Shown here: positions 17,801 to 24,592 of the stretch, piece after piece
Layout of the letters: each line of letters begins with the position of its first letter
How positions within the stretch are numbered: position 1 is the stretch's first letter
Assembly: GCA_013001285.1 (NCBI GenBank)
Contig: JABDMU010000032.1
Span: 1 to 35,000, forward strand
Origin: Flavobacteriaceae bacterium
Lineage (GTDB): Bacteria > Bacteroidota > Bacteroidia > Flavobacteriales > Flavobacteriaceae
DNA length: 35,000 bases
Reading direction: 5' to 3'
Program-made: the position numbers and the translations under genes
The notes under the pieces: generated by a model
Seen by the model: only the letters and a program-made list of their open reading frames with translations
Database searches by the model: none
What the model was told of the DNA's origin: nothing

Positions 17801-18506
17801 AGGCGTTATAAAGAAATCATCGTTTGGTAGCGATTTTGTCATTCGTGCAGGAGTAGAAGGCATTGAGCTAGAAGCTTCAGAAGACAGGTTTATTACGGAG
17901 TATGTGCCATCAAGTGAAGGTGATTTCTATAAGCGACGTTTCTTTACTGACATTGAAGGCGCCTATAATTATAAAAGTTTTGATGATGCTATTAACCCTA
18001 CTCGTGGGATGGTATTTAGTTTAAATATTGGTGCGCGGTCTGATATAAAAGATATTTCCGAAATTTATGGGTTTATAAACTCAAATCTCGGGTTTTATAA
18101 TGCCCTTACACGCAACAGAAAATTAGTGTTAAGGACAAATGTGAATTCTCAGTTCAGAATAGGATCAAAATTCGAATTTTTTCAAGCCTCTACTATTGGA
18201 GGAAATACGGGCTTAAGAGGATTTAGGACTGAACGTTTTACTGGAAAAAGTGCACTAACTTCAAGTGCCGATCTGCGCTATAGTTTCAATGCAATAAAAA
18301 CAAGGTTTGTGCCTTTACAATTTGGACTGTTTACAGGTCTGGATGTAGGTCGTGTCTGGTTGAAAAACGACGATTCCGATAAATGGCATAATGATTATGG
18401 AGGTGGCTTCTGGGTGGCTGCAGCTGAATCTATTTCTGGAACATTTAATTTTTTCAATAGTACTGAAGGCTTCCGATTTTCATTTGGATTCGGATTAAAT
18501 TTCTAA
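14805..18506 (+). CDS. Lipoprotein fusing calcineurin-like phosphoesterase, kinase-like domain and BamA/Omp85-like barrel
   Basis: ATG at 14805 (or the adjacent 14808) is chosen because it opens a lipoprotein signal (MNKKVSPLIIVLFFICSCA); the frame extends to 14781 without signal character. Residues about 43-340 form a metallophosphoesterase with GDAG (49-52), GDN (84-86), GNHD (126-129), H224-H225 and GHEH (300-303), so all metal ligands are present. Residues about 400-720 look like an atypical kinase fold. They have a glycine-rich GGGHQTRSLRLK near 445, a lysine pair at 470-471 in RALKK, LLGDWDRHQDQWRWAQ with D611, and PIPRDRDQVF with D637 and D639. From about 880 to the C-terminal phenylalanine lies a beta-barrel of alternating hydrophobic strands, like the Omp85/BamA surface-antigen domain. 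The last 4 bp overlap the convergent beta-propeller gene. Substrates are unknown. Confidence 0.85.
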   Translation: MMNKKVSPLIIVLFFICSCATYKAQYANEGDQAESAPDKEISHTVYLIGDAGISPENELSKGLKLFKKHLSQNGTKEDVVLFLGDNIYEKGLPKKSDPSYEQAKYYLDAQIESVQDFNGEVIFIPGNHDWYSNGLKGLKRQEKYVEDALGKNSFLPEDGCPLKTVEIGDSIELIIIDSQWYLENWNHNPTINDDCEIKTRQRFFEEVEGELKKAQHKKVIFAMHHPMFTNGVHGGQYAAAKHLFPSQKKWPLPILASLAAQIRTQGGVSIQDRYNERYNELMNRLNTLASSYNNVVFASGHEHTLQYIEDEKIKQIVSGSGGKASYATLSNNGLFSYGKQGFAKLNYYEDGSVWVQFFGENEGAETLLFQKEIFSSEKRSFDVSTLPDSFPPFVEASIYTKEETDVSGFYEAIWGDKYRDLYSTKINAQVATLDTLYGGLEIVREGGGHQTRSLRLKLKDGRELNMRALKKSATQYLQTVVFKDNYVKDAFEKTKVENLILDFYTAAHPYAFMVVPDLSDAAEVYHTNPRLFYIPKHKHMGDYNLDYGDELYLIEERPEENYSETKNFGYADDIESTHDIIAKIRQDEKYKIDENAFIRARLFDMLLGDWDRHQDQWRWAQFDMDNGDKYYRPIPRDRDQVFSNFDGALLDIMRFISGSVNQLQVYDETLEDIEWMNAAGVKLDRILIQKLDRDAWLKHAAFLKDAITDEVVENAFSKVPEAVSDDDIADIKQKFKGRRDNIIDIAERYFLFLNELVILAGTDKDDDIKITRLDDGKTNIRIARIIDGEIGEVMVDRTFDREITKEIWVYALDDKDVFTVSGKGNNLIFIRLIGGQENDIYRLNNGRRIKVYDHKSKKNTIEVNNGGDINLTDIYNFNLYDFNKNITKNAVITPTMGFNPDDGFKLGLNFTKTKSGFERNPFSQQHDFSSAYYFATEGFELNYRGEFSNIFENWNLHLAGKITSENFTNNFFGFGNETTNDNDNLDFNRVKTSIYNFKIGVIKKSSFGSDFVIRAGVEGIELEASEDRFITEYVPSSEGDFYKRRFFTDIEGAYNYKSFDDAINPTRGMVFSLNIGARSDIKDISEIYGFINSNLGFYNALTRNRKLVLRTNVNSQFRIGSKFEFFQASTIGGNTGLRGFRTERFTGKSALTSSADLRYSFNAIKTRFVPLQFGLFTGLDVGRVWLKNDDSDKWHNDYGGGFWVAAAESISGTFNFFNSTEGFRFSFGFGLNF

Positions 18507-19354
18507 TCAATCTTAATATGATAAAGATTACCTCCTGCGCCTTGCGACTTTTCATCGGTGATATATAATTCATTGTCTGTTTTGAAGCAAACAGCTTCTT
18601 TTTGAGATTCATGCTCAAACAAATATTCCTTAACCACACCGTCAAAAAAACGATCTTCAGGAAAGTTAGTGAAAACTAGTGCAGATTTATGATTAAGGAG
18701 TACCACTTTTTTTCCATCATCACTGATATCTGCCGAAGTGATCCAACATTCAAGATCATCACATAGCGAATAAGATCCAATATAGGTTGCCGTATGTTGA
18801 CCCCGTTTTGCAGGAATTTTATATAATTTAGTCTTTCCAAAAGCACCTCTCACTCGATTTTTAGTAAACAAGTAAAGACTGTCATTTAGGAAGAAAAATG
18901 ATTCACAATCAAATCCCATGCTTTTTTTCTTTGGCGGATATTTAGTTTGATCAGGAAACCTAAAGGATATGCGTTCAATTGAAATTGGAGACTTTTTATC
19001 AAGGTCTTCATGTTTGACCTTTAAGATTGCCAGATTTTTTCGTTTATTGGCATTATTTCCAAAGTCACCTATATATAAATTACCATTTGAGTCGGATGCA
19101 AGGTCTTCCCAATCGTTATTTTTGGCATTTATTTCTAGCGCCTCTTTTATGTCACCATCTAAGTCTAAGCCATAAATTTCAGCAGAATTTCCACCGTCAT
19201 TTAGCATCCAAATAAGATTGGAATCTTTCACTGTTTCAATACCAGATGCTTCCTTAAGTTTCCCTGGTAGATCAGCAAGAACGGTCAAATTTCCAGTATC
19301 GCAGGCCAGGGCTAAAACAAGTAATAAAAAACAATATTTTTTTAAGAAAAGCAT
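18503..19354 (-). CDS. Beta-propeller-like lipoprotein, function unknown
   Basis: The ATG at 19354 opens a lipoprotein signal with lipobox LALACDTG; a TTG one codon earlier is unlikely to be used. The mature protein (about 265 residues) is built of repeated beta-strands with motifs such as LIWMLNDGGNSAEIYGLD, DWEDLASDSNGNLYIGDFG, SLYLFTKNR, WITSADISDDGKKVVLLNH and ELYITDEKSQGAGGNLYHI. These are typical of a six-bladed propeller of the NHL or SdiA-regulated type. The segment DWEDLA plus YIGDFGNN is often seen in secreted propellers of Bacteroidetes. No catalytic residues can be identified. It converges with the large phosphoesterase gene, overlapping its stop by 4 bp, and is divergent from the flavoprotein gene 40 bp away. 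Confidence 0.7.
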   Translation of the reverse strand: MLFLKKYCFLLLVLALACDTGNLTVLADLPGKLKEASGIETVKDSNLIWMLNDGGNSAEIYGLDLDGDIKEALEINAKNNDWEDLASDSNGNLYIGDFGNNANKRKNLAILKVKHEDLDKKSPISIERISFRFPDQTKYPPKKKSMGFDCESFFFLNDSLYLFTKNRVRGAFGKTKLYKIPAKRGQHTATYIGSYSLCDDLECWITSADISDDGKKVVLLNHKSALVFTNFPEDRFFDGVVKEYLFEHESQKEAVCFKTDNELYITDEKSQGAGGNLYHIKID

Positions 19355-19394
19355 CAATTAAAATATTGGTAAATTTACGCAGATTTTTAAGGAA

Positions 19395-20621
19395 ATGAAA
19401 TATTATGATGTCATAATTATTGGAGGTGGTGCTGCTGGATTCTTTGGTGCAATAAATATGGCTGAATTTAATTCCGAATTAAAAATTGCCATTTTAGAAC
19501 GCGGTAAAGAAGTTCTTAATAAAGTGAAAGTCTCTGGAGGTGGTCGCTGTAATGTCACTCATGCCGAATTCATACCTCAAGATCTTGTAAAAAATTACCC
19601 GAGAGGTGAAAAAGAGCTCCTTGGGCCATTTCATAAATTCATGACTGGCGATACTATCACTTGGTTTGAAAACAGAGGTATTGAACTAAAAATTGAAGAA
19701 GATGGCCGTATGTTTCCAGTTTCAAATTCGTCTCAAACAATAATCGACTGCTTTTTGGACGAGGTTGAAAGGCATCAAATTGATTTGTTAAGAACCCAAC
19801 CGGTACAAAGCATTGTTAAAGAAAATTCGGGATGGATCGCTCATACGAGATCAGAGACCTTTGCTTCCGATAAAATTCTTATTGCAACTGGGAGCAATCC
19901 GAAGATCTGGAGCATGTTAAGGGAACTCGGTCACACTATCATTCAACCAGTGCCCTCGTTGTTTACCTTCGATATACACGATGAACGCATCAAAGAATTA
20001 CCTGGTGTTGTTGTAAAGCATGTTGACATTCAGGTTGTGGGAAGTCAATTGCAATCAGAAGGACCACTGCTGTTCACACATGTTGGAATGAGTGCGCCGG
20101 CCATTTTAAAGCTATCGGCTTTTGGTGCCTTAGAATTTGCCGAATGCAATTATAAATTTAAAATTAAGATCAATTTTATTGGATTAAATAATGACCAATG
20201 CTTAGACCATTTAAAATCACTTAGAGTTGCCCAGATTAAAAAAGCTGTTGTCAATTCTATTCAATTTGAACTTCCAAAACGTTTATGGAAGGCCCTAGTA
20301 ATGACCTCAGGAATCTCGAGTGACCTGCGTTGGGCTGATCTCAACAATAAGCAATTTGATCGTCTTACAGAACAACTAACACAATCTGTTTTTAATGTTA
20401 ATGGGAAAAGCACCTTTAAGGAAGAGTTTGTAACCGCAGGAGGTATAGATCTAAAAGAAGTCAATTTTAAAACATTTGAAAGCAAACTTCACGAAGGCCT
20501 GTTTTTTGCGGGTGAAGTATTGAACATTGATGCAGTTACTGGAGGCTTTAATTTTCAAAATGCCTGGACAGGAGCTTACCTTGCGGCCAAACATATAAGT
20601 TCTTCATTAACGAATGGCTAA
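19395..20621 (+). CDS. BaiN/HI0933-type NAD(P)/FAD-dependent oxidoreductase
   Basis: The N-terminus is a Rossmann FAD-binding motif (DVIIIGGGAAGFFGAINMAE, residues 5-24), followed by KVSGGGRCNVTHAE (45-58), a hallmark of the HI0933-like/BaiN flavoprotein family. The C-terminus carries the family signature FFAGEVLNIDAVTGGFNFQNAW, which closes the FAD site. The middle part (about 190-340) is the family's inserted beta-barrel and helical domains. The 408-residue length is normal. Family members are cytoplasmic flavoproteins; in gut bacteria BaiN reduces bile-acid intermediates, but the physiological substrate of most members, including this one, is unknown. The mevalonate genes follow after 45 bp with their own -7 promoter element. 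Confidence 0.88.
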   Translation: MKYYDVIIIGGGAAGFFGAINMAEFNSELKIAILERGKEVLNKVKVSGGGRCNVTHAEFIPQDLVKNYPRGEKELLGPFHKFMTGDTITWFENRGIELKIEEDGRMFPVSNSSQTIIDCFLDEVERHQIDLLRTQPVQSIVKENSGWIAHTRSETFASDKILIATGSNPKIWSMLRELGHTIIQPVPSLFTFDIHDERIKELPGVVVKHVDIQVVGSQLQSEGPLLFTHVGMSAPAILKLSAFGALEFAECNYKFKIKINFIGLNNDQCLDHLKSLRVAQIKKAVVNSIQFELPKRLWKALVMTSGISSDLRWADLNNKQFDRLTEQLTQSVFNVNGKSTFKEEFVTAGGIDLKEVNFKTFESKLHEGLFFAGEVLNIDAVTGGFNFQNAWTGAYLAAKHISSSLTNG

Positions 20622-20639
20622 ATTCAAAATTGAAGTTAT

Positions 20640-20647
20640 TATCTTTG
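20640..20647 (+). promoter_or_regulatory. Bacteroidetes -7 element ahead of the mevalonate genes
   Basis: TATCTTTG is an exact TAnnTTTG match 19 bp before the ATG at 20667, leaving room for a short leader. No clear TTG -33 element is at the right distance, so only the -7 part is supported. Confidence 0.5.
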
Positions 20648-20666
20648 GGCAATTATTGAGTAGTAA

Positions 20667-21755
20667 ATGACTGAAAAAGACTTTATTTTAGAATCCTATC
20701 CCTTAACTTTATCTTCAGGTCAGTATTGTTGGTCGTCACCAAGCAATATTGCATTGGTCAAGTATTGGGGAAAAAAAGAAGAACAAATTCCAGAGAATCC
20801 TTCTGTAAGTTTTACGCTTGATGCCTGTAAAACAACGACTAAATTAAGTTTTAATAAAAAAGGAGGTTTAGATAATTCATATTCGTTTAGTGTAACCTTT
20901 GAGGGCGCAGAACAAGATAATTTCAAACCAAAAATTCAAACCTTCTTCGAGCGCGTCGAGTCATATCTACCTTTTTTGAAGGCTTATCATTTTGAAATCG
21001 AAACATCAAATACATTTCCACACAGTTCAGGAATTGCCTCATCTGCCTCTGGAATGAGCGCACTTGCTCTTTGTCTGATGTCTCTAGAAAAGGAACTTAA
21101 TCCTGAAATGTCTTCTGAGTACTTTCGAAGAAAATCTTCATTTTTGGCGAGATTGGGTTCTGGAAGCGCAAGCCGAAGCATAGAAGGTGAGCTCGTAGTT
21201 TGGGGCGCCCATAAAGAGATTCCTGAAAGTTCAAATCTATATGGAACTAAGTATCCTTTTGAAGTTCATAATAATTTTAAAGACTTTCATGATACTATTT
21301 TATTGGTCGATAAAGGCGAAAAACAAGTCAGTAGTACGGTCGGGCATAAGTTAATGTTTGAGCATCCTTTTGCTGATGAGCGTTTTAAACAAGGCCATAA
21401 AAACCTAAGCAAGCTTATTAAAATATTTAAAAACGGAGATTTACCATCGTTTATAAAAATTGTTGAAAGCGAGGCACTTACTTTGCACGCCATGATGATG
21501 ACGAGCCATCCTTATTTTATTTTAATGAAACCAAATACGCTTAAGATCATTAATAAAATATGGGAATTTCGTGAAGAAACTGGGCTGTACATTTGTTTTA
21601 CATTAGATGCCGGTGCCAATGTTCATCTGTTATATCCAGAGAACCAAGCAGTTCAAATTTATGAATTCATTAAGAACGAGTTAGTTGCGTATTGTCAAAA
21701 TGGTCACTATATTTGTGACAGAATTGGATTTGGTGCTAAACAATTACCAATTTAA
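20667..21755 (+). CDS. mvaD: Diphosphomevalonate decarboxylase (GHMP family)
   Basis: The 362-residue cytoplasmic protein has the decarboxylase N-terminal signature SSPSNIALVKYWGKK (23-37), the ATP-binding loop HSSGIASSASGMSALAL (119-135), and DAGANVHLLYP with the likely catalytic aspartate D314. In the mevalonate pathway the enzyme converts mevalonate 5-diphosphate to isopentenyl diphosphate with ATP. The adjacent GHMP kinase and UbiA prenyltransferase support an isoprenoid role. Some homologues decarboxylate mevalonate 5-phosphate instead, and because no phosphomevalonate kinase is visible here that alternative should stay open. The start is preceded by an exact -7 element and no competing upstream start gives extra conserved sequence. 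Confidence 0.9.
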   Translation: MTEKDFILESYPLTLSSGQYCWSSPSNIALVKYWGKKEEQIPENPSVSFTLDACKTTTKLSFNKKGGLDNSYSFSVTFEGAEQDNFKPKIQTFFERVESYLPFLKAYHFEIETSNTFPHSSGIASSASGMSALALCLMSLEKELNPEMSSEYFRRKSSFLARLGSGSASRSIEGELVVWGAHKEIPESSNLYGTKYPFEVHNNFKDFHDTILLVDKGEKQVSSTVGHKLMFEHPFADERFKQGHKNLSKLIKIFKNGDLPSFIKIVESEALTLHAMMMTSHPYFILMKPNTLKIINKIWEFREETGLYICFTLDAGANVHLLYPENQAVQIYEFIKNELVAYCQNGHYICDRIGFGAKQLPI

Positions 21756-21760
21756 TATTT

Positions 21761-22690
21761 ATGAAAGGCCCACTTTTTTACTCAAAAATACTGCTCTTCG
21801 GAGAGTATGGTATTATCAAGGACTCTAAAGGGTTGTCAATTCCTTATAACTTTTATAACGGTGCATTAAAAATGGACGGCAATACTTCTGATGAAGCTTT
21901 GTCATCTAATGAAGGTTTAAAGGCATTTGTTGATCATTTAAGGACGATTGATGGTGATTTAGTATCATTTGATTTTGACACCCTTCAAGATCATATTGAT
22001 AACGGTATGTATTTCGATTCATCTATCCCTCAAGGATATGGTGTTGGAAGTAGTGGCGCTTTAGTAGCAGCTATTTATGATAAATATGCTAAAAATACCA
22101 TTACTGTTCTTGAAAATCTAACACGTGAAAAGCTTTTAATATTAAAAAATATTTTTTCTGAAATGGAATCTTTTTTCCATGGGAAATCTTCTGGTTTAGA
22201 TCCATTGAACAGTTATTTAAGCTTGCCAATTTTAATTAATTCGAAAGATAATATTGAAGCAACAGGAATTCCGTCTCAAGAATCTTCAGGTCTTGGTGCT
22301 GTGTTTTTATTAGATAGTGGCATTACTGGCGAGACTGCTCCAATGGTGCGAATTTTCATGGAAAATATGAAGCATGAAGGTTTTAGAAGTATGATCAAAG
22401 ATCAATTTGTGAAGCATACAGATGCTTGCGTTGATGATTTCCTTAAAGGCGATATCAAGTCCTTATTTAAAAACACAAAAAGACTTTCTAAAGTGGTCTT
22501 GAACCATTTTAAACCCATGATCCCAAAACAGTTTCATGAGCTTTGGAAGAAAGGTATTGAAACCAATGAATATTATTTAAAACTTTGTGGATCTGGTGGC
22601 GGTGGCTATATTCTGGGGTTTACTCAAGACTTCAACAAAGCAAAATTAGCACTTGCCGATTATAAATTAGAGGTTGTCTATAACTTCTAA
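21761..22690 (+). CDS. GHMP kinase, probably mevalonate kinase
   Basis: The 309-residue protein starts with SKILLFGEYGIIKDSKGLSIP, the family's substrate-binding N-terminus. GYGVGSSGALVAAIYDKYA is the GHMP phosphate-binding loop. FHGKSSGLDPLNSYL carries the likely catalytic aspartate D147, and KLCGSGGGGYILGF near the C-terminus is the third GHMP motif. The gap after the decarboxylase gene is 5 bp, so both are cotranscribed. The most likely reaction is phosphorylation of mevalonate to mevalonate 5-phosphate with ATP. Phosphomevalonate kinase is the main alternative, as GHMP kinases of this size are hard to separate by eye. The following prenyltransferase gene begins 10 bp after the stop. Confidence 0.8.
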   Translation: MKGPLFYSKILLFGEYGIIKDSKGLSIPYNFYNGALKMDGNTSDEALSSNEGLKAFVDHLRTIDGDLVSFDFDTLQDHIDNGMYFDSSIPQGYGVGSSGALVAAIYDKYAKNTITVLENLTREKLLILKNIFSEMESFFHGKSSGLDPLNSYLSLPILINSKDNIEATGIPSQESSGLGAVFLLDSGITGETAPMVRIFMENMKHEGFRSMIKDQFVKHTDACVDDFLKGDIKSLFKNTKRLSKVVLNHFKPMIPKQFHELWKKGIETNEYYLKLCGSGGGGYILGFTQDFNKAKLALADYKLEVVYNF

Positions 22691-22700
22691 TTCTCAAAAC

Positions 22701-23603
22701 ATGCTTTTCCGAAAACAAAAACATCTGATACTGAAATTTTTCAGTATGTTTTCTGTTGTCAGAGGCTATAATATTTTGATCATCGTCATTGCTCAATATT
22801 TGACGTCTATTTTCATTTTAGCCCATCATTTACCATTACGTGACGTGATTTTGGATCTTAACTTACTCATGTTGGTTCTGGCTTCTGCCGCAACAATTGC
22901 TGGTGGTTACATCATTAATAATTTTTACGATTATGAGAAGGACCTGATTAATCGTCCACACAAATCCATGTTAGATCGATTGGTTGGTCAAAATACGAAG
23001 CTAAGCTTCTATTTTATACTCAATTTTATAGCAGCAGTCATGGCCAGTTATGTTTCCTTTAGAGCTGTTGTTTTCTTTTCCATTTATATTTTCGCCATTT
23101 GGTTCTATTCACATAAATTAAAAAAATTACCAATTATTGGAAATTTGACCTCGGCAATCTTAACAATAACGCCGTTTTTCGCAGTATTTATCTATTACAA
23201 AAATTTCGAACAAGTCATTTTTGTTCATGCTATTTTTCTTTTCTTGATCATTTCTATGAGGGAACTCACGAAAGATCTTGAGAATATAAAAGGTGATCTT
23301 GCATTGAACTATAGAACAATACCAATTGTATATGGTGAACGCACTTCAAAAAAAATGCTGAGTATTCTCGTCATATTGACTTTAATACCATCTTTTTTAC
23401 TCACTAATTATTTTAGAATTGGTCAAATGCATTATTTCTTCTACTTGAGCATTGCTTTACTGATCGTTTTTTTAATTTTATTGTGGCGTTCTAAACAAAG
23501 AATTCACTACCTAGCGCTTCATAATATTTTAAAATTTATCATTGTAGCTGGGGTATTCAGTATTGTTTTAATTGATGCTGATCTTGTATTAAACCGATTG
23601 TAA
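22701..23603 (+). CDS. UbiA-family prenyltransferase (geranylgeranylglyceryl-phosphate transferase-like)
   Basis: ATG at 22701 is taken as the start; the in-frame TTG at 22674 would overlap the kinase gene and adds no conserved sequence. The protein is an integral membrane protein with about eight helices. The first aspartate-rich motif NNFYDYEKDLINRPHK (N73, D77, D81) and the second KDLENIKGD (D192, D199) bind the prenyl diphosphate via magnesium in UbiA enzymes. Flavobacterial members of this type are usually annotated as digeranylgeranylglyceryl-phosphate-synthase-like; menaquinone, haem O or other lipid acceptors are possible. Its place in the mevalonate operon, directly behind the kinase, says it uses a product of that pathway. 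The acceptor cannot be read from the sequence. Confidence 0.85.
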   Translation: MLFRKQKHLILKFFSMFSVVRGYNILIIVIAQYLTSIFILAHHLPLRDVILDLNLLMLVLASAATIAGGYIINNFYDYEKDLINRPHKSMLDRLVGQNTKLSFYFILNFIAAVMASYVSFRAVVFFSIYIFAIWFYSHKLKKLPIIGNLTSAILTITPFFAVFIYYKNFEQVIFVHAIFLFLIISMRELTKDLENIKGDLALNYRTIPIVYGERTSKKMLSILVILTLIPSFLLTNYFRIGQMHYFFYLSIALLIVFLILLWRSKQRIHYLALHNILKFIIVAGVFSIVLIDADLVLNRL

Positions 23604-23605
23604 TT

Positions 23606-24556
23606 ATGAAAAACAAACTCAAAGTTGGATTAGCGCAAATTGCTCCGGTTTGGTTGAACAAGGAACAGACGCTTCAAAAAGTCAAGGATTCTATAAGTGA
23701 GGCCGCTGAAAAAGCTGTTGAATTACTTGTTTTTGGTGAAGGCTTAGTGCCAGGATATCCATTTTGGTTAGCTTTAATCGGTGGTGCCGAATGGAATACT
23801 AAAGTAAATAAGGAGTTACACGCACATTATGTAGCCAATGCTATTACAATTGAAAACAACGATTTGGCAGAGCTCTGTACCATGGCTAAAAGCCACAAGA
23901 TGGCTATTTATTTGGGTGTGATCGAACGTCCAAAGGATCGAGGTGGTCATAGCATTTATGCGGCTTTGGTTTATATTGATCAAAAGGGAGAAATACAATC
24001 AGTACATAGAAAATTACAGCCAACTTATGATGAACGCTTAACCTGGGCATCTGGCGACGGTCATGGCTTAAAAGTACATCCTTTAAAGGCATTTACTGTA
24101 GGCGGTCTTAATTGTTGGGAAAATTGGATGCCTTTACCAAGAACAGCTCTTTATGGTCAAGGGGAGGATCTTCACGTGGCCGTATGGCCGGGAAGTAATC
24201 ATAATACTAAGGATATCACAAGGTTCATTGCTCGTGAATCGCGGTCATATGTACTTTCTGTTTCAAGTTTGATGTCAAGATCTGATTTTCCCAAAGATAC
24301 ACCTCACTTAGAGAAAATCCTTAAAAATGCTCCTGAAGTATTAGCCAATGGTGGTAGCTGCATTGCTGGCCCTGATGGTGAATGGCTCGTTCCTCCAGTA
24401 ATTGGAGAAGAAGGTATTATAATAAAAGAGCTTGATTTTAATCGTGTTCTTGAAGAACGTCAGAATTTTGATCCTGTAGGCCATTATTCACGGCCGGATG
24501 TAACAAAGTTGATCATAAACACCGAACGACAATCTACTGTAGAATTTGATAGTTAA
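23606..24556 (+). CDS. Nitrilase-type carbon-nitrogen hydrolase
   Basis: The catalytic triad of the carbon-nitrogen hydrolase superfamily is complete: E45 in VFGEGLVPGYP, K136 in HRKLQPTYDERLTW, and C170 in GLNCWENWMPL. The combination KLQPTYDERLTWASGDG plus CWENWMPLPRTALY is that of true nitrilases (branch 1) rather than amidases, so the likely reaction is hydrolysis of an organic nitrile to a carboxylic acid and ammonia. The protein is cytoplasmic, 316 residues, with the family's normal length. It starts 2 bp after the prenyltransferase stop, so it is probably cotranscribed with the mevalonate genes, although no shared pathway is known to me. The natural substrate is unknown. Confidence 0.85.
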   Translation: MKNKLKVGLAQIAPVWLNKEQTLQKVKDSISEAAEKAVELLVFGEGLVPGYPFWLALIGGAEWNTKVNKELHAHYVANAITIENNDLAELCTMAKSHKMAIYLGVIERPKDRGGHSIYAALVYIDQKGEIQSVHRKLQPTYDERLTWASGDGHGLKVHPLKAFTVGGLNCWENWMPLPRTALYGQGEDLHVAVWPGSNHNTKDITRFIARESRSYVLSVSSLMSRSDFPKDTPHLEKILKNAPEVLANGGSCIAGPDGEWLVPPVIGEEGIIIKELDFNRVLEERQNFDPVGHYSRPDVTKLIINTERQSTVEFDS

Positions 24557-24579
24557 TGTAAACTTTTGTTCTACCTTTG
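24545..24579 (+). promoter_or_regulatory. Bacteroidetes-type promoter of the pseudouridine-synthase-like gene
   Basis: TACCTTTG (24572-24579) matches the -7 consensus exactly and TTTG at 24545-24548 lies 23 bp upstream as -33. The predicted start is a few bases before the ATG at 24593. The -33 part lies inside the end of the nitrilase gene. Confidence 0.6.
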
Positions 24580-24592
24580 CAAAAATTAAAAA

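Noticed and set aside
19365-19385. Palindromic GTAAATTTAC between the propeller and flavoprotein genes as a shared promoter.
   Set aside because: It fits the -7 consensus only partly (TAAATTTA) and no -33 element lies at the right distance on either strand.
22674-22700. TTG at 22674 as start of the prenyltransferase gene.
   Set aside because: It would overlap the kinase gene and add nine residues without membrane or family character; ATG at 22701 gives a normal N-terminus.
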